Notes under the pieces: generated by a model | Seen by the model: only the letters and a program-made list of their open reading frames with translations | What the model was told of the DNA's origin: nothing | Database searches by the model: none | NCBI GenBank assembly: GCA_020249265.1 | Contig: JADCGA010000001.1 | Location: 62,001 to 126,000 of the forward strand | Reading direction: 5' to 3' | Origin: Roseomonas sp. | GTDB lineage: Bacteria > Pseudomonadota > Alphaproteobacteria > Acetobacterales > Acetobacteraceae | DNA: 64,000 bases | Program-made: the position numbers and the translations under genes | Shown here: positions 34,603 through 43,488 of the stretch, one piece after another | How the letters are laid out: the number at the start of each line of letters is the position of its first letter | Position numbering within the stretch: position 1 is the stretch's first letter

Positions 34603-35450
34603 TCCGCGGCTGCCTTTGGCGTTTGCTGCCGTTCCTGGCAATAATCCGTATCGGAACAGATGAAGGCGCGCCCGCCCGCATCATCGGTCACCAACTCATC
34701 CAAATAGCTGGTCGTGCTGCCGCAAATTGCGCAAGCATGCGGCGCGCGAATGGGGCGGAAGGGGTGATCCTCAAAATCAAGGCTCCGTACAGGCGTATAG
34801 GGCGGCACGGCATAAATGCGCTTTTCACGCCCCGCGCCGAATAGTTGCAAGGCGGCCATTTGGTGCATCTTGGGATTGTCAAAGGCGGGGATGGGGGATG
34901 GCGACATCAGATAACGTTCATTCACCATTACCGGATAGTCATAGGCTTTCGCGATATGGCCAAGCCGCGCGATATCCTCATAAAGCCGCACATGCATCAG
35001 CCCGTAATCGGCCAGTGCATGCAGTCTGCGCGTTTCCGCCCGATGCGGTTCCAGCCTGAACAAGGGCTCAGGCTGCGGCACCTGATAGACCAGGATTTGG
35101 TTTTCCGTGAGCGGCTTTTCCGGAATGCGATGGCGTGTTTGGATAATGCTCGCCTCACCAGTCGCATCGGTGGTTGCAATGCCGGCAACACGGGTGAAAA
35201 AGCGCCGGATGGAAACCGCGTTGGTCGTATCATCCGCGCCCTGGTCAATCACTTTCAGTACATCCTTGGGGCCAAGGATGGAAGCCGTTACCTGAATGCC
35301 ACCCGTACCCCAACCATAAGGCAGCGGCATCTCGCGCGCGCCGAAGGGAATTTGATGTCCAGGGATCGCGACGGCCTTCAGGATGGCACGGCGGATCATG
35401 CGCTTTGTCGCCTCATCCAAATAGGCGAAATTGTAGCCGGCTTCGGTCAT
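34599..35450 (-). CDS. phnJ: Carbon-phosphorus lyase catalytic subunit PhnJ
   Basis: A 283-residue radical-SAM-type subunit that breaks the C-P bond of ribose 1-methylphosphonate 5-phosphate, releasing methane or another hydrocarbon. The cluster cysteines are CAIC, then FICSDTDYC: spacings of 3, 22 and 6 residues equal those of E. coli Cys241/244/266/272. The N-terminus MTEAGYNFAYLDEATKRMIR and PLPYGWGTGGIQVTASI are typical. ATGA overlaps with phnI and phnK. All residues needed for activity appear present. Confidence 0.96.
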   Translation of the reverse strand: MTEAGYNFAYLDEATKRMIRRAILKAVAIPGHQIPFGAREMPLPYGWGTGGIQVTASILGPKDVLKVIDQGADDTTNAVSIRRFFTRVAGIATTDATGEASIIQTRHRIPEKPLTENQILVYQVPQPEPLFRLEPHRAETRRLHALADYGLMHVRLYEDIARLGHIAKAYDYPVMVNERYLMSPSPIPAFDNPKMHQMAALQLFGAGREKRIYAVPPYTPVRSLDFEDHPFRPIRAPHACAICGSTTSYLDELVTDDAGGRAFICSDTDYCQERQQTPKAAAE

Positions 35451-36532
35451 TCCGCAGCCTCCCGCAGCTCGACCTCGGCGGCACGGCGAATGGTGCGCAG
35501 GTTTTCAAGTTCGCTCTGGAAATCCACGTAATGCGGCAGCTTCAGATGTTCCACAAAGCCAGTCGCTTCGATATTGTCAGAATGATACAAAACGAATTCT
35601 TCCTGCTGGGCTGGCGCATCCGCTTCTTCGCCCAATTCACGCGCACGCAAGCCGCGATCAACCAACGCCATGGACATCGCACGTCGCTCGCCATGGCCGA
35701 ATACCAGGCCATAGCCGCGGGTGAATTGCGCAGGTTCCGTGCGGCTGCCTTTGAATTGATTGACCATCTGGCATTCGGTGATGCCGATATCGCCGATATC
35801 AATGGCAAAGCCCAATTCGGGCGGCGTGATTTCAACGCCAATATGGCCAACGCGGATTTCACCCACGAAGGGATGCGCATTGCCATAGCCGCGCTGCGTG
35901 GAATAGCCGAGTGCCAGCAAAAACCCTTCATCACCGCGCGCCAGGTTTTGCAGCCGTACTGGGCGAGACGCGGGGAAGCTGAGCGGTTCGCGCGTCAGGT
36001 CGCCGGGTTCTGATTCGTTGAGCGCTTCGCGCTGCATCAGCCCCTCACGCGCCAGGATTTCAGTGACGCGCGGCACACCAGTCATATCCGTTGGCGCTTC
36101 TGGTGTGGCGGGTGCATCGCGCCCTTCGGCGGCAAGCGCGAAATCCAGCAGGCGATGCGTGTAATCAAATGTCGGTCCCAGCACCTGCCCGCCGGGCAAA
36201 TCCTTGTAAGTCGCACTGATGCGCCGGCGCAGCCGCATGCGGCTGGTCTCGAGCGGGGCCGAGGCACCAAAACGTGGCAGGGTTGTGCGATAGGCGCGCA
36301 GCAGAAACGCCGCTTCGATCAGATCACCCTTCGCCTGTTTGATCGCGAGTGCCGCCAGAAAGCGATCATGGCAGGAACCTTCCGCCATCACACGATCAAC
36401 GGCGAGCGCCATTTGCTGTTCAATCTGCGCCACACTGAGTTCCGGCAGGGCGGTATCGCCGCGCCGGGTTTCATCCAGCCAGGCATGGGCGGCGCTGGTC
36501 GCCTTTTCGCCGCCTTTGACTGCGACATACAT
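35447..36532 (-). CDS. phnI: C-P lyase core subunit PhnI
   Basis: A 361-residue subunit of the PhnGHIJ core. In the presence of PhnG, H and L it attaches phosphonate to ribose, displacing adenine from ATP. The N-terminal MYVAVKGGEKAT, the central RISATYKDLPGGQVLGPTFD and DIGDIGITECQMVNQFKG are family hallmarks. Length matches the family (~355). The stop overlaps the phnJ start; the start lies 2 bp after the phnH stop. No oddities seen. Confidence 0.95.
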   Translation of the reverse strand: MYVAVKGGEKATSAAHAWLDETRRGDTALPELSVAQIEQQMALAVDRVMAEGSCHDRFLAALAIKQAKGDLIEAAFLLRAYRTTLPRFGASAPLETSRMRLRRRISATYKDLPGGQVLGPTFDYTHRLLDFALAAEGRDAPATPEAPTDMTGVPRVTEILAREGLMQREALNESEPGDLTREPLSFPASRPVRLQNLARGDEGFLLALGYSTQRGYGNAHPFVGEIRVGHIGVEITPPELGFAIDIGDIGITECQMVNQFKGSRTEPAQFTRGYGLVFGHGERRAMSMALVDRGLRARELGEEADAPAQQEEFVLYHSDNIEATGFVEHLKLPHYVDFQSELENLRTIRRAAEVELREAAE

Positions 36533-36534
36533 GA

Positions 36535-37110
36535 TCAGCCCTCCGCAATCGTGACGCTGCGCGGCAGGGCCGCGATGCTATCGCCGGCGCAAAGCAGCAC
36601 ATCAACACCACGCGGAAACAGCGTATGGTTACGCGCCCAGGCGGCAGTGAATTCAGCGGGCGCGCCATGCACGCGCAGACGATGTTCGTGCTGAATGCCG
36701 GGCCCCGTCAGGCGCCAGCCTTCGCTCGCGACAAGTCCGGCCACTTGCAGGATCAGCGTCGCGCCTAGTTGCGGGTCTTCATCCGTGCCGACATCAAGTG
36801 CTTCAAGCGATGGTGCCGTGCCGCAGGCGAGCGCAAAACGCGCCGCGCTGATCTCCTGCGTGATAGGCGCACCACAATGAAAGCGCAGCCACTCAGCAAC
36901 AGCCTCACCCGCATCCAGCCAAAGCGGCGTGTCGGCATCAGCCAGGCTCAACAGCGCTGCGGCGGCGGCGGTGCAAAGCGGCGCGGGCGGGGTGATGCGC
37001 GCTTCAATGCGCTGAAGCCGCCCAGGGCGGCTCATGGCTTCCAGAATGACGCGAAAGCTTGCTTGCGCGTCCAGAACAGGAGCGGCGAAGCCGGGGGTCA
37101 AGCGTGTCAT
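36535..37110 (-). CDS. phnH: C-P lyase core subunit PhnH
   Basis: A 191-residue structural subunit of the C-P lyase core. The opening LTPGFAAPVLDAQASFRVIL and the following EAMSRPGRLQRIE are strongly conserved in PhnH; it is a PLP-transferase-like fold without cofactor. It overlaps phnG by 4 nt and is followed 2 bp later by phnI. Length is typical (~190). Confidence 0.94.
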   Translation of the reverse strand: MTRLTPGFAAPVLDAQASFRVILEAMSRPGRLQRIEARITPPAPLCTAAAAALLSLADADTPLWLDAGEAVAEWLRFHCGAPITQEISAARFALACGTAPSLEALDVGTDEDPQLGATLILQVAGLVASEGWRLTGPGIQHEHRLRVHGAPAEFTAAWARNHTLFPRGVDVLLCAGDSIAALPRSVTIAEG

Positions 37111-37565
37111 CGCATTGTCGCCATGGTGAAGAAGTCAACGCGCGTCGCTGCCGCCTTGCGTGCTTCAAGCGCGCGGGCTTCCTGTTGTGCGGCAGCAAGG
37201 GGTTCCACAACTGCCCGCATCAACGCATCATGCAGCAGGCCATCCTGCAAGGCGGCATCAAGCAAAGCGGCCATTCTTGCCTTGGCATTATCGCGGCCCG
37301 CGACATAAGCATGGCCGATATGCGCGCCAAGGCGTATGGCGCACCGCGTTACTGTCATCTCACCAAGATTGAAGGCATCACCATCACCACCCGCGCGTCC
37401 ACGCACCATCACCAGGCCAGTTTCCGGTGCGCGCAGGGTTTCCGCTGCCGGCAGTTCTGGCAACGCGGCAAGCCGATCGGCCAATTCCGCCGCCGATGCG
37501 CGCGCCAGCACGGCCATCCATCTTTGCCGCGCAGTTTGGGAGGAGGGAGTATCTGTCTGGGTCAT
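37107..37565 (-). CDS. phnG: C-P lyase core subunit PhnG
   Basis: A 152-residue subunit starting the C-P lyase operon. Landmarks are RQRWMAVLARASAAELADRL, GLVMVRGRAGGDGDAFNLGE and TRCAIRL-GHAYVAGRD. It is required with PhnH and PhnI for ribosylation of phosphonates. The ATG at 37565 begins 7 bp from the palindrome assigned as PhnF operator, so repressor binding would block this promoter directly. The gene overlaps phnH by ATGA. Confidence 0.94.
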   Translation of the reverse strand: MTQTDTPSSQTARQRWMAVLARASAAELADRLAALPELPAAETLRAPETGLVMVRGRAGGDGDAFNLGEMTVTRCAIRLGAHIGHAYVAGRDNAKARMAALLDAALQDGLLHDALMRAVVEPLAAAQQEARALEARKAAATRVDFFTMATMR

Positions 37566-37571
37566 ATCGCT

Positions 37572-37589
37572 TGTCTAGACCTATAGACA
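37572..37589. promoter_or_regulatory. Putative PhnF operator between phnG and phnF
   Basis: TGTCTA-N6-TAGACA is a perfect 6+6 dyad lying 6 bp upstream of phnG and 48 bp upstream of the phnF start. Its left half also overlaps the 8-bp palindrome GTCTAGAC. HutC/PhnF-type GntR repressors bind TATAGAC-like dyads, so this is the natural candidate for common control of the divergent units. Binding is inferred. Confidence 0.65.
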
Positions 37590-37637
37590 GGAACCCGCCA
37601 CTCATGCAATATGGATATGTCATGGATTTGCGCAGTC

Positions 37638-38384
37638 ATGGTTGAAACTTTGATGACAAACGCCGCCCTGGCGCGCGGGGCGGGTGTGGCGCTCTGGCGA
37701 CAGATTGCCTCGGCGCTGGAAGCCGATATCTCGGGTGGCAAGCGCCAGCCGGGGGAAAGACTGCCGACCGAAGCGGCGCTCACCGAACGTTTCGCGGTCA
37801 ATCGCCACACGGTCCGCCGCGCCTTGGAAGAATTGGAAGCGCGTGGCGTCATTCGCGTGGAACAGGGGCGCGGCGCTTTTGTGGCGGAAGATGTGCTGGA
37901 TTATCCGCTTGGACCCCGCACGCGGTTTTCTGAGACCATCCGCCGGCAAAATCGCGAAGCAGCAGGACGCATCTTGCACATCGCGGAGATTCCCGCCGAT
38001 GCGCAAGTGGCAGGGGGTTTGCGCATCAGGCGTGGCAAGTCCGTTTTGCGCGTGGCGCGGCTTGGTCTGGCGAATGGCAGGCCGCTGGTGCTGGGACTAC
38101 ATCACTTTCCCTTGCCGCGATTTGCGGTGGCGGCGCAATCACTCGCGCAGCAGGCTTCCATTACCGTGGCACTCGCCGCCTGTGGCGTGCCGGATTACCG
38201 GCGCCATTCCACCCGCATCACGGCGCGCCTGCCCACACCGGAAGAAGCCAAGCATTTGATGCAATCGCGTTCACGCCCGGTGATTGTCGCTGAAGCCTTG
38301 AATACCGATCCGGAAGGTATTGCGGTTGACTGGACCCTTGCCTGCTACGCAGCAGCGCGTGTGCAATTGGTGATGGAAAGCTGA
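37638..38384 (+). CDS. phnF: GntR-family phosphonate regulator PhnF
   Basis: A ~248-residue repressor of the HutC subfamily. The winged HTH (about 15-80) reads LWRQIASALEADISGGKRQP, GERLPTEAALTERFAVNRHT, VRRALEELEARGVIRVEQGR. The C-terminal UTRA ligand domain follows (LRIRRGKSVLRVARLGLANG, TRITARLPTPEEAKHLM, DWTLACYAAARVQL). It is divergent from phnG with a dyad between them and lies 2 bp before the second phnM-like gene, so it probably senses a pathway intermediate and autoregulates. The start may be 37638 (GTT next) or 37653; the frame is open back to 37611. Confidence 0.92.
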   Translation: MVETLMTNAALARGAGVALWRQIASALEADISGGKRQPGERLPTEAALTERFAVNRHTVRRALEELEARGVIRVEQGRGAFVAEDVLDYPLGPRTRFSETIRRQNREAAGRILHIAEIPADAQVAGGLRIRRGKSVLRVARLGLANGRPLVLGLHHFPLPRFAVAAQSLAQQASITVALAACGVPDYRRHSTRITARLPTPEEAKHLMQSRSRPVIVAEALNTDPEGIAVDWTLACYAAARVQLVMES

Positions 38385-38386
38385 TC

Positions 38387-39526
38387 ATGGCCTGGATCAT
38401 TCAAGGCGGGCAGGTGCTGCGCGATACGGCATTGGCACGCGATGATCTTTTCATGTCGGACGGGCTCATCACCGAAAACCCGGTGCGTGATGCGCGGCGC
38501 TTTGATGCCTCCGGCCTTTTGGTCATGCCGGGCCTTGTTGATATTCACGGCGATGCCCATGAACGGCAGTTCCAGCCGCGCCCGGGCATTGGCTTTCCGG
38601 CAGCGCTCGCCTTGCGTGATTCAGCGGCACAATTGATTTCATGCGGCATCACCACCGCATATCTTGGCGTGACGCTTTCTTGGGAACCGGGGCTCCGTTC
38701 GCTCGATGCCTGGCGCAGCATGAAGGTCGCCTTGCGAGAGATGCAGGGCAGTGCCGCCACCGATCTGCGCGTGCATCTGCGGTTTGAAGCTGACAACTTC
38801 GATGCGCTGGAAGATGCCCTGGCCGATATCGCCACAGGCGATGTGCATCTGCTTGGCTTCAATGACCATACACCAAGCATCGTCAAGAAGCTCAATAATC
38901 TGGATGATGTCGCGAAATATGCCGGGCGCGCGGGCATGAAGGCGGATGCCTTCATGGCGCTGGCACAACAGGTTTATGCGCGGCGCGATGAAGTGCCGGC
39001 GGCGCGCGCGCGCCTTGCACAAGCAGCATCAAGCGCTGGCATTCCCATGCTGAGCCATGATGATGACAATATCGAACGCCGCGCCCTGTTTCGCTCCCAT
39101 GGCGCGCAGATTTGCGAATTTCCCATCACTGAGGAAGTCGCTGCAAATGCCCGTGCTGCCGGTGAAGCCGTAGTCATGGGTGCGCCCAATGTGGTGCGGG
39201 GCGGCAGCCATTTGGGCTGGGCCTCCGCCGCGCCACTCGCCGAACGCGGCCTGGTGAATGTATTGGCATCTGATTATTTCTGGCCGACAATGATGGAAGC
39301 GGCCTTTATCATGGCCGGGCGCGGCGTGCTCGATTTACCGCGCGCCTGGGCGCTGGTTTCCGCCAACCCGGCTGAGGCTTGTGGCCTTCATGATCGTGGC
39401 CGGCTCGCAGCGGGAATGCGCGGCGATGTGGTGGTGGTGGATGCAGCGCGCCGCGCGCCGGTGGCGGTTTTCGCGGAAGGCAGGCTCGCCTGGCTGGCGC
39501 CGGAAGCGGCGGGACGGTTGGGGTAG
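38387..39526 (+). CDS. Second PhnM-like amidohydrolase
   Basis: A 379-residue paralogue of PhnM. The metal-site regions are conserved: VDIHGDAHERQFQPRPG, GFNDHTPSI, MLSHDDDNIERR, FPITEEVA and GAPNVVRGGSH. It differs from the operon PhnM in the linker (GVTLSWEPGLRSLD) and has HGDAHER where the other has HTDNLER. It starts 2 bp after phnF, which implies cotranscription with the regulator. It may act on another ribose phosphonate triphosphate or be a backup; substrate is inferred only from family. It is full length with no sign of decay. Confidence 0.88.
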   Translation: MAWIIQGGQVLRDTALARDDLFMSDGLITENPVRDARRFDASGLLVMPGLVDIHGDAHERQFQPRPGIGFPAALALRDSAAQLISCGITTAYLGVTLSWEPGLRSLDAWRSMKVALREMQGSAATDLRVHLRFEADNFDALEDALADIATGDVHLLGFNDHTPSIVKKLNNLDDVAKYAGRAGMKADAFMALAQQVYARRDEVPAARARLAQAASSAGIPMLSHDDDNIERRALFRSHGAQICEFPITEEVAANARAAGEAVVMGAPNVVRGGSHLGWASAAPLAERGLVNVLASDYFWPTMMEAAFIMAGRGVLDLPRAWALVSANPAEACGLHDRGRLAAGMRGDVVVVDAARRAPVAVFAEGRLAWLAPEAAGRLG

Positions 39527-39643
39527 GCTGTTTTTTCGACCCCTCCCCTCCTTGACCATTTTGACGCGAAGGTTTCGATGAACCTAGCCATCTGCGGTTA
39601 CGGTTGATCTTCGTGTTGATGATGCATCAAGCGGCGGCGTGTC

Positions 39644-40030
39644 TCACCCCTTCGCGCCGATCACCGCAATCGCTTCAATTTCAATGCGCGTCAGCGGCGT
39701 GGTGAAGCTCGCTCCCCCCACACAAGTGCTGGCCGGCGGCACAGCAAGCGGCGCCAGGATGCGCCGGCGCACCGCATCAAAGCCGGCATAGTCGCGCATA
39801 TCGGCCAAATAGGTATTCAGCTTCAGCACATCGGCGAAGCTGCCACCTTCCTGTGCCAAGGCGCGCGTTAGGCGCGCGAAACATTCCTCGGCCCGAGCTT
39901 CCACGCCTTGCGCCTCAGCCGCACTGCCGCGCGCGGTCACGCCAGAACAGAAAACCAGCTTGGCACCGCCCGGCAAGGGCAGGCTGCGTGTGGGGGCAAA
40001 GGCTGGTTTGGGCGGGGTGGTTTCGGCCAT
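39644..40030 (-). CDS. RidA family (YjgF/YER057c) protein
   Basis: A 128-residue protein of the RidA superfamily. Landmarks are LVFCSGVTARGSAAEAQGVE, FADVLKLNTYLADMRDY and ASTCVGGASFTTPLTRIEIE. The catalytic Arg of true RidA deaminases is normally in a V-x-N-R-V-x-Y context near the C-terminus; it is not evident here, so it may belong to an Rid subfamily with other activity. The ATG at 40030 is preferred; the frame extends to 40072. The gene is alone between phosphonate and transporter genes. Confidence 0.85.
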   Translation of the reverse strand: MAETTPPKPAFAPTRSLPLPGGAKLVFCSGVTARGSAAEAQGVEARAEECFARLTRALAQEGGSFADVLKLNTYLADMRDYAGFDAVRRRILAPLAVPPASTCVGGASFTTPLTRIEIEAIAVIGAKG

Positions 40031-40087
40031 GGCTGCATTCCTTGAAGACAACCCCAGCTTGCCGTGCCCCACCCGTCCGACACAAGC

Positions 40088-41569
40088 TCAATAGCGGCGC
40101 AGCGGCACGCGCCAAGCCATGACGGAAGCAGCCCCCACCAGCACGGCAGCAATGATGAACAGGCCGCGGAAGGGCTCGGCCAAGGCAGCGCGCAAGCCGG
40201 CAATCCCATCGCCGCCCATGCGCGCGCCCAAGCCGCCAAGGTCGGTGACCAGCGCGGCGAAACCCTCGGTCAGCGCCGGCGTGAACAGCGCCATGGCGCC
40301 AAAGATCGCCGCCGCCGCCACAGCCGCCCCAAGGGCCGCGCCGAAATTGCGCGAAAACGCCACGCCGGCGGCTGCAATGCCGAGCCGCCCCTGCCCCGCC
40401 GCCGCCTGCACCGTGGTCTGCACCACAGGATAGGATGTGCCGGAACCAAATGTCGCCACGCCCAATAATGCCAGCATCAGCCATAGCGGCATCTCGGCGG
40501 CGAAGACCGCAAGCAAGCTCCAAATCAGCGCCGCCACGGGCAGGCCAATACTTGGCCATAGCATCGCATGCCCGGTGCGCGCCACCATCTTGCCGGAGAA
40601 GAACGCGCCGAAGGATGAGCCAATCGCAATCGGTAAAAGCACCAGCCCGGCAATGGCCGGTTCCAGCCCGCGCACCACTTGCAGCCACAGCGGCAGGAAG
40701 GAAATCAGCCCCACCTGCGCTGCCACCACCAGGATGGACAGCATCAGGAGGCGCCAGATGCTGGCCTCGGCAAACAAGGGCAGCGGCAGCAACGGTTCGG
40801 GCTGGCGGCGTTCCACACGCAGCAGCGTGACACCAGCAAAAAGCGCCAGCGCGACCAGGCCCAGAATCAAGGGCAGATAGGCCGCATCGAAACGCCGTGC
40901 GCGATCAAGTGCTACCAAAGCCGCACCCATGGTCAGCACAAAAAGTGCCAGGCCTAGCCAGTCAAACCGCCAACGCCGCCCGGCATGATCTGGCACAATA
41001 TCGGGCAGGCGGTGCGCTATGTAAGCGCACACCAAGGGTAAGGGCAGCAGAAACCAAAAAATCCAGCGCCAGCCGAAAGCCTGGGTAATAAAGCCCCCCG
41101 CCACCGGCCCGAAGGCCGAGGCAAAGCCATAAGCCCCCGCAATCCAAGCCTGGAATTTGCCGCGTTCGCGCGGCGGCACAGTCTCACCGATCAAGGCCTG
41201 GGTCAGCGTCAGCAGCGCGCCACCACCAAAGCCCTGGATCACGCGCGCCATGACCAGGCTTGGCAGATTGGGCGCCAGCGCGCAGCCGGCACAGCCCACA
41301 AAGAAAATCGCCAGCGCCACGAACAACAGACGCCGCCGGCCAAAGAAATCACCAAGCTGCCCAAACACCGGCGCGGCACAGGTGGCCGCGACCAGATAGG
41401 CAATCAGGATCCAGGAAACTTTCTCGATCCCGCCCATATCGGCGGCGATATCGGCAAGCGCGGTGGCGACAATGGTCTGATCAACGGCGGAGAGGAAAAT
41501 CACCAAGGCAATCGCCGGAAAGCCGCGCAGGAAGCGTGTGCGGAGTTCCGCTGCCGGTTCAGCCGCCAT
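40088..41569 (-). CDS. MFS transporter, DHA2 family (14-TMS drug exporter-like)
   Basis: A 493-residue polytopic membrane protein of the EmrB/QacA type. It begins with a short cytoplasmic N-terminus, then FPAIALVIFLSAVDQTIVAT and the family motif ILIAYLVAATCAAPVFGQLG with GDFFGRRR (motif A). About 14 hydrophobic helices can be counted across the length. Such proteins expel drugs or metabolites using proton motive force; no EmrA-type adaptor gene is adjacent. The ATG overlaps the accA stop (TGATG). The export substrate is unknown. Confidence 0.9.
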   Translation of the reverse strand: MAAEPAAELRTRFLRGFPAIALVIFLSAVDQTIVATALADIAADMGGIEKVSWILIAYLVAATCAAPVFGQLGDFFGRRRLLFVALAIFFVGCAGCALAPNLPSLVMARVIQGFGGGALLTLTQALIGETVPPRERGKFQAWIAGAYGFASAFGPVAGGFITQAFGWRWIFWFLLPLPLVCAYIAHRLPDIVPDHAGRRWRFDWLGLALFVLTMGAALVALDRARRFDAAYLPLILGLVALALFAGVTLLRVERRQPEPLLPLPLFAEASIWRLLMLSILVVAAQVGLISFLPLWLQVVRGLEPAIAGLVLLPIAIGSSFGAFFSGKMVARTGHAMLWPSIGLPVAALIWSLLAVFAAEMPLWLMLALLGVATFGSGTSYPVVQTTVQAAAGQGRLGIAAAGVAFSRNFGAALGAAVAAAAIFGAMALFTPALTEGFAALVTDLGGLGARMGGDGIAGLRAALAEPFRGLFIIAAVLVGAASVMAWRVPLRRY

Positions 41570-42525
41570 CACAGGGCGCCGCTACGCCCCATTTCCAGGA
41601 ATTTGTCGCGCCGGCGTGCGCGCAGTGTGGCGCCATCCAAAGCCAGCAGCGGCGTCAGCAGTGTTTCGATCTTATCGCCCAGCGCCGTGATCACTGTCGC
41701 GGCATCGCGATGCGCGCCACCCAAGGGCTCCGGCACCACCACATCCACAAGGCCAAGCTTGCGCAAATCATCCGCGGTCAGCTTAAGCGCTTCCGCCGCC
41801 GTTGCAGCCTGCGCCGCGTCTCGCCACAGGATAGAAGCGCAGCCTTCCGGGCTGATCACGGAATAGATTGCATGTTCCAGCATGATGATACGATCCGCTG
41901 CCGCCAGCGCAATGGCGCCACCGGAGCCGCCTTCACCGATGATGGTCGCGATAAAGGGCACGGGCGCATCCAGCCCGGCTTCGATGGACCGCGCAATCGC
42001 TTCCGCCTGGCCGCGCGCTTCCGCGTCAATGCCGGGAAAAGCGCCAGAGGTATCAACAAAGGATAGAATGGGCATGCTGAAGCGCCCGGCCAATTCCATC
42101 AGGCGCCGCGCTTTTCGGTAGCCCTCGGGCCGCGCCATGCCGAAATTATGTTTCACGCGACTATCGGTGTCATGCCCGCGCTCGGTTCCCAGCACCATCA
42201 CCGCGCGGCCACGGAAGCGCCCCATGCCGCCCACCACCGCCGCATCATCAGCAAAGGCGCGGTCGCCCGCCAGCGGCGTGAAATCCTGGATCAGCGCCGC
42301 GATGTAATCTGTGGTATGCGGCCGGTCCGGGTGGCGTGCCACCTGCGCCTTCTGCCAGGGGGACAGCTTGGCATAGGTGGTCTTCAGGAGCGCTTGGGCT
42401 TTTTCGCCGAGCCGCCCGATCTCCTCGGCTACATCAATGCCGCCGGCATCGGTGGTCCGACGCAGCTCCTCGATCTTGCCCTCAAGCTCGGCGATGGGTT
42501 TTTCGAAGTCCAGAAAGTGACGCAT
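41569..42525 (-). CDS. accA: Acetyl-CoA carboxylase carboxyltransferase subunit alpha
   Basis: A 318-residue subunit of the carboxyltransferase that, with AccD, transfers carboxyl from biotin to acetyl-CoA, making malonyl-CoA for fatty-acid synthesis. Landmarks are the N-terminal LDFEKPIAELEGKIEELRR coil, ARHPDRPHTTDYI, the crotonase-fold GRFRGRAVMVLGTERGHDTD, and GEGGSGGAIALAAADRIIML and VISPEGCASILWRD. Length is normal. It follows xerD by 9 bp on the same strand and overlaps the MFS gene, a neighbourhood that recurs in Acetobacteraceae. An essential gene. Confidence 0.97.
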   Translation of the reverse strand: MRHFLDFEKPIAELEGKIEELRRTTDAGGIDVAEEIGRLGEKAQALLKTTYAKLSPWQKAQVARHPDRPHTTDYIAALIQDFTPLAGDRAFADDAAVVGGMGRFRGRAVMVLGTERGHDTDSRVKHNFGMARPEGYRKARRLMELAGRFSMPILSFVDTSGAFPGIDAEARGQAEAIARSIEAGLDAPVPFIATIIGEGGSGGAIALAAADRIIMLEHAIYSVISPEGCASILWRDAAQAATAAEALKLTADDLRKLGLVDVVVPEPLGGAHRDAATVITALGDKIETLLTPLLALDGATLRARRRDKFLEMGRSGAL

Positions 42526-42534
42526 GGCGCGGGG

Positions 42535-43488
42535 TTAGCCCAAATCCGCCCGGGGCGCGACCCCCTGTTTGGACAAGGGGTGGTGCTCGGCTACCAGGGT
42601 GCGCAGCCGTTCTTCCAGCACCTTGGTGTAGATCTGCGTAGTGCCGATATCGACATGCCCCAGCAATATTTGCAGGCTGCGCAAATCCGCCCCCCTTTGC
42701 AGCAGATGGGATGCAAAGGAATGGCGCAGCACATGCGGGCTGACCCGGTTGGGGTCCAGCCCCGCCGCCAGCGCAACCTCCTTCAAAATCAGGCCCAAAG
42801 CCTGGCGTGTCAGGTGCCCCGAAGCGCCGCGGGAGGGGAAAAGATAGCGGCTGGCCTTGCCCTTTTCCTCGGGCCGCGCGGCCAGGGCCAAATCGCGGGC
42901 GCGTTCGGAAACCGGCACCAGCCTTTCCCGCCCGCCCTTGCCGCGCACGGCAATCAAAGGCGTGCCGGGGCGGAGCGCCACCGCCGGCAGGCTGACCAAT
43001 TCGGAAACACGCAGCCCGCTACAATAAAGCAGTTCCACCACCGCTGCCGCCACTGGCCCCCTTCTGCCTGGAAGCGCTGCAGCGGCAGTGATCAGCGCCT
43101 CAATCTCCTCCTCCAGCAGCGCCTTGGGTAGGCTCTGGGGCAGGCGGGGGGCTTCCAATAATTCGGAAGGGTCATCTGGGCGCACCCCTTCGCTCAGCAG
43201 GAATTGATGGAATTGCCTTAGGGCGGAAAGCCGCCGCGCCTGGGTGCGGGCCGCAAGGCCCTGGGCGGCCAGCCCCGCGAGCCAGGCGCGCAACAGGACG
43301 CCATCGCCGGCTTCCGGGGCCACGCCTTTGCCGGCCGCGAAGGCAGCGAAATTCTGCAAATCCGCCTGATAGGCAGCCAGCGTATTGCGCGCCGCACCGC
43401 GTTCTGCGGCGAGCATTTCCAAAAACGCCTCAATATGGCGGGAAAGCCCTGCCCGGACCGCTTTTTTAACGCCCGCGGAAGCGATCAT
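42535..43488 (-). CDS. xerD: Tyrosine recombinase XerD (or XerC)
   Basis: A 317-residue recombinase resolving chromosome dimers at dif. An N-terminal SAM-like core-binding domain (HIEAFLEMLAAERGAARNTL) precedes the catalytic domain, with catalytic Arg in LLYCSGLRVSELVSL, His-x-x-Arg in SPHVLRHSFASHLL, the second His in LLGHVDI, and the nucleophile Tyr in TTQIYTKV. XerD is preferred over XerC because of the accA/aroKB context and the DDPSELLEAPRLPQSLPKAL stretch. The ATG at 43488 is used; a TTG at 43506 in frame is possible. Both overlap the upstream small membrane-protein gene. Confidence 0.92.
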   Translation of the reverse strand: MIASAGVKKAVRAGLSRHIEAFLEMLAAERGAARNTLAAYQADLQNFAAFAAGKGVAPEAGDGVLLRAWLAGLAAQGLAARTQARRLSALRQFHQFLLSEGVRPDDPSELLEAPRLPQSLPKALLEEEIEALITAAAALPGRRGPVAAAVVELLYCSGLRVSELVSLPAVALRPGTPLIAVRGKGGRERLVPVSERARDLALAARPEEKGKASRYLFPSRGASGHLTRQALGLILKEVALAAGLDPNRVSPHVLRHSFASHLLQRGADLRSLQILLGHVDIGTTQIYTKVLEERLRTLVAEHHPLSKQGVAPRADLG

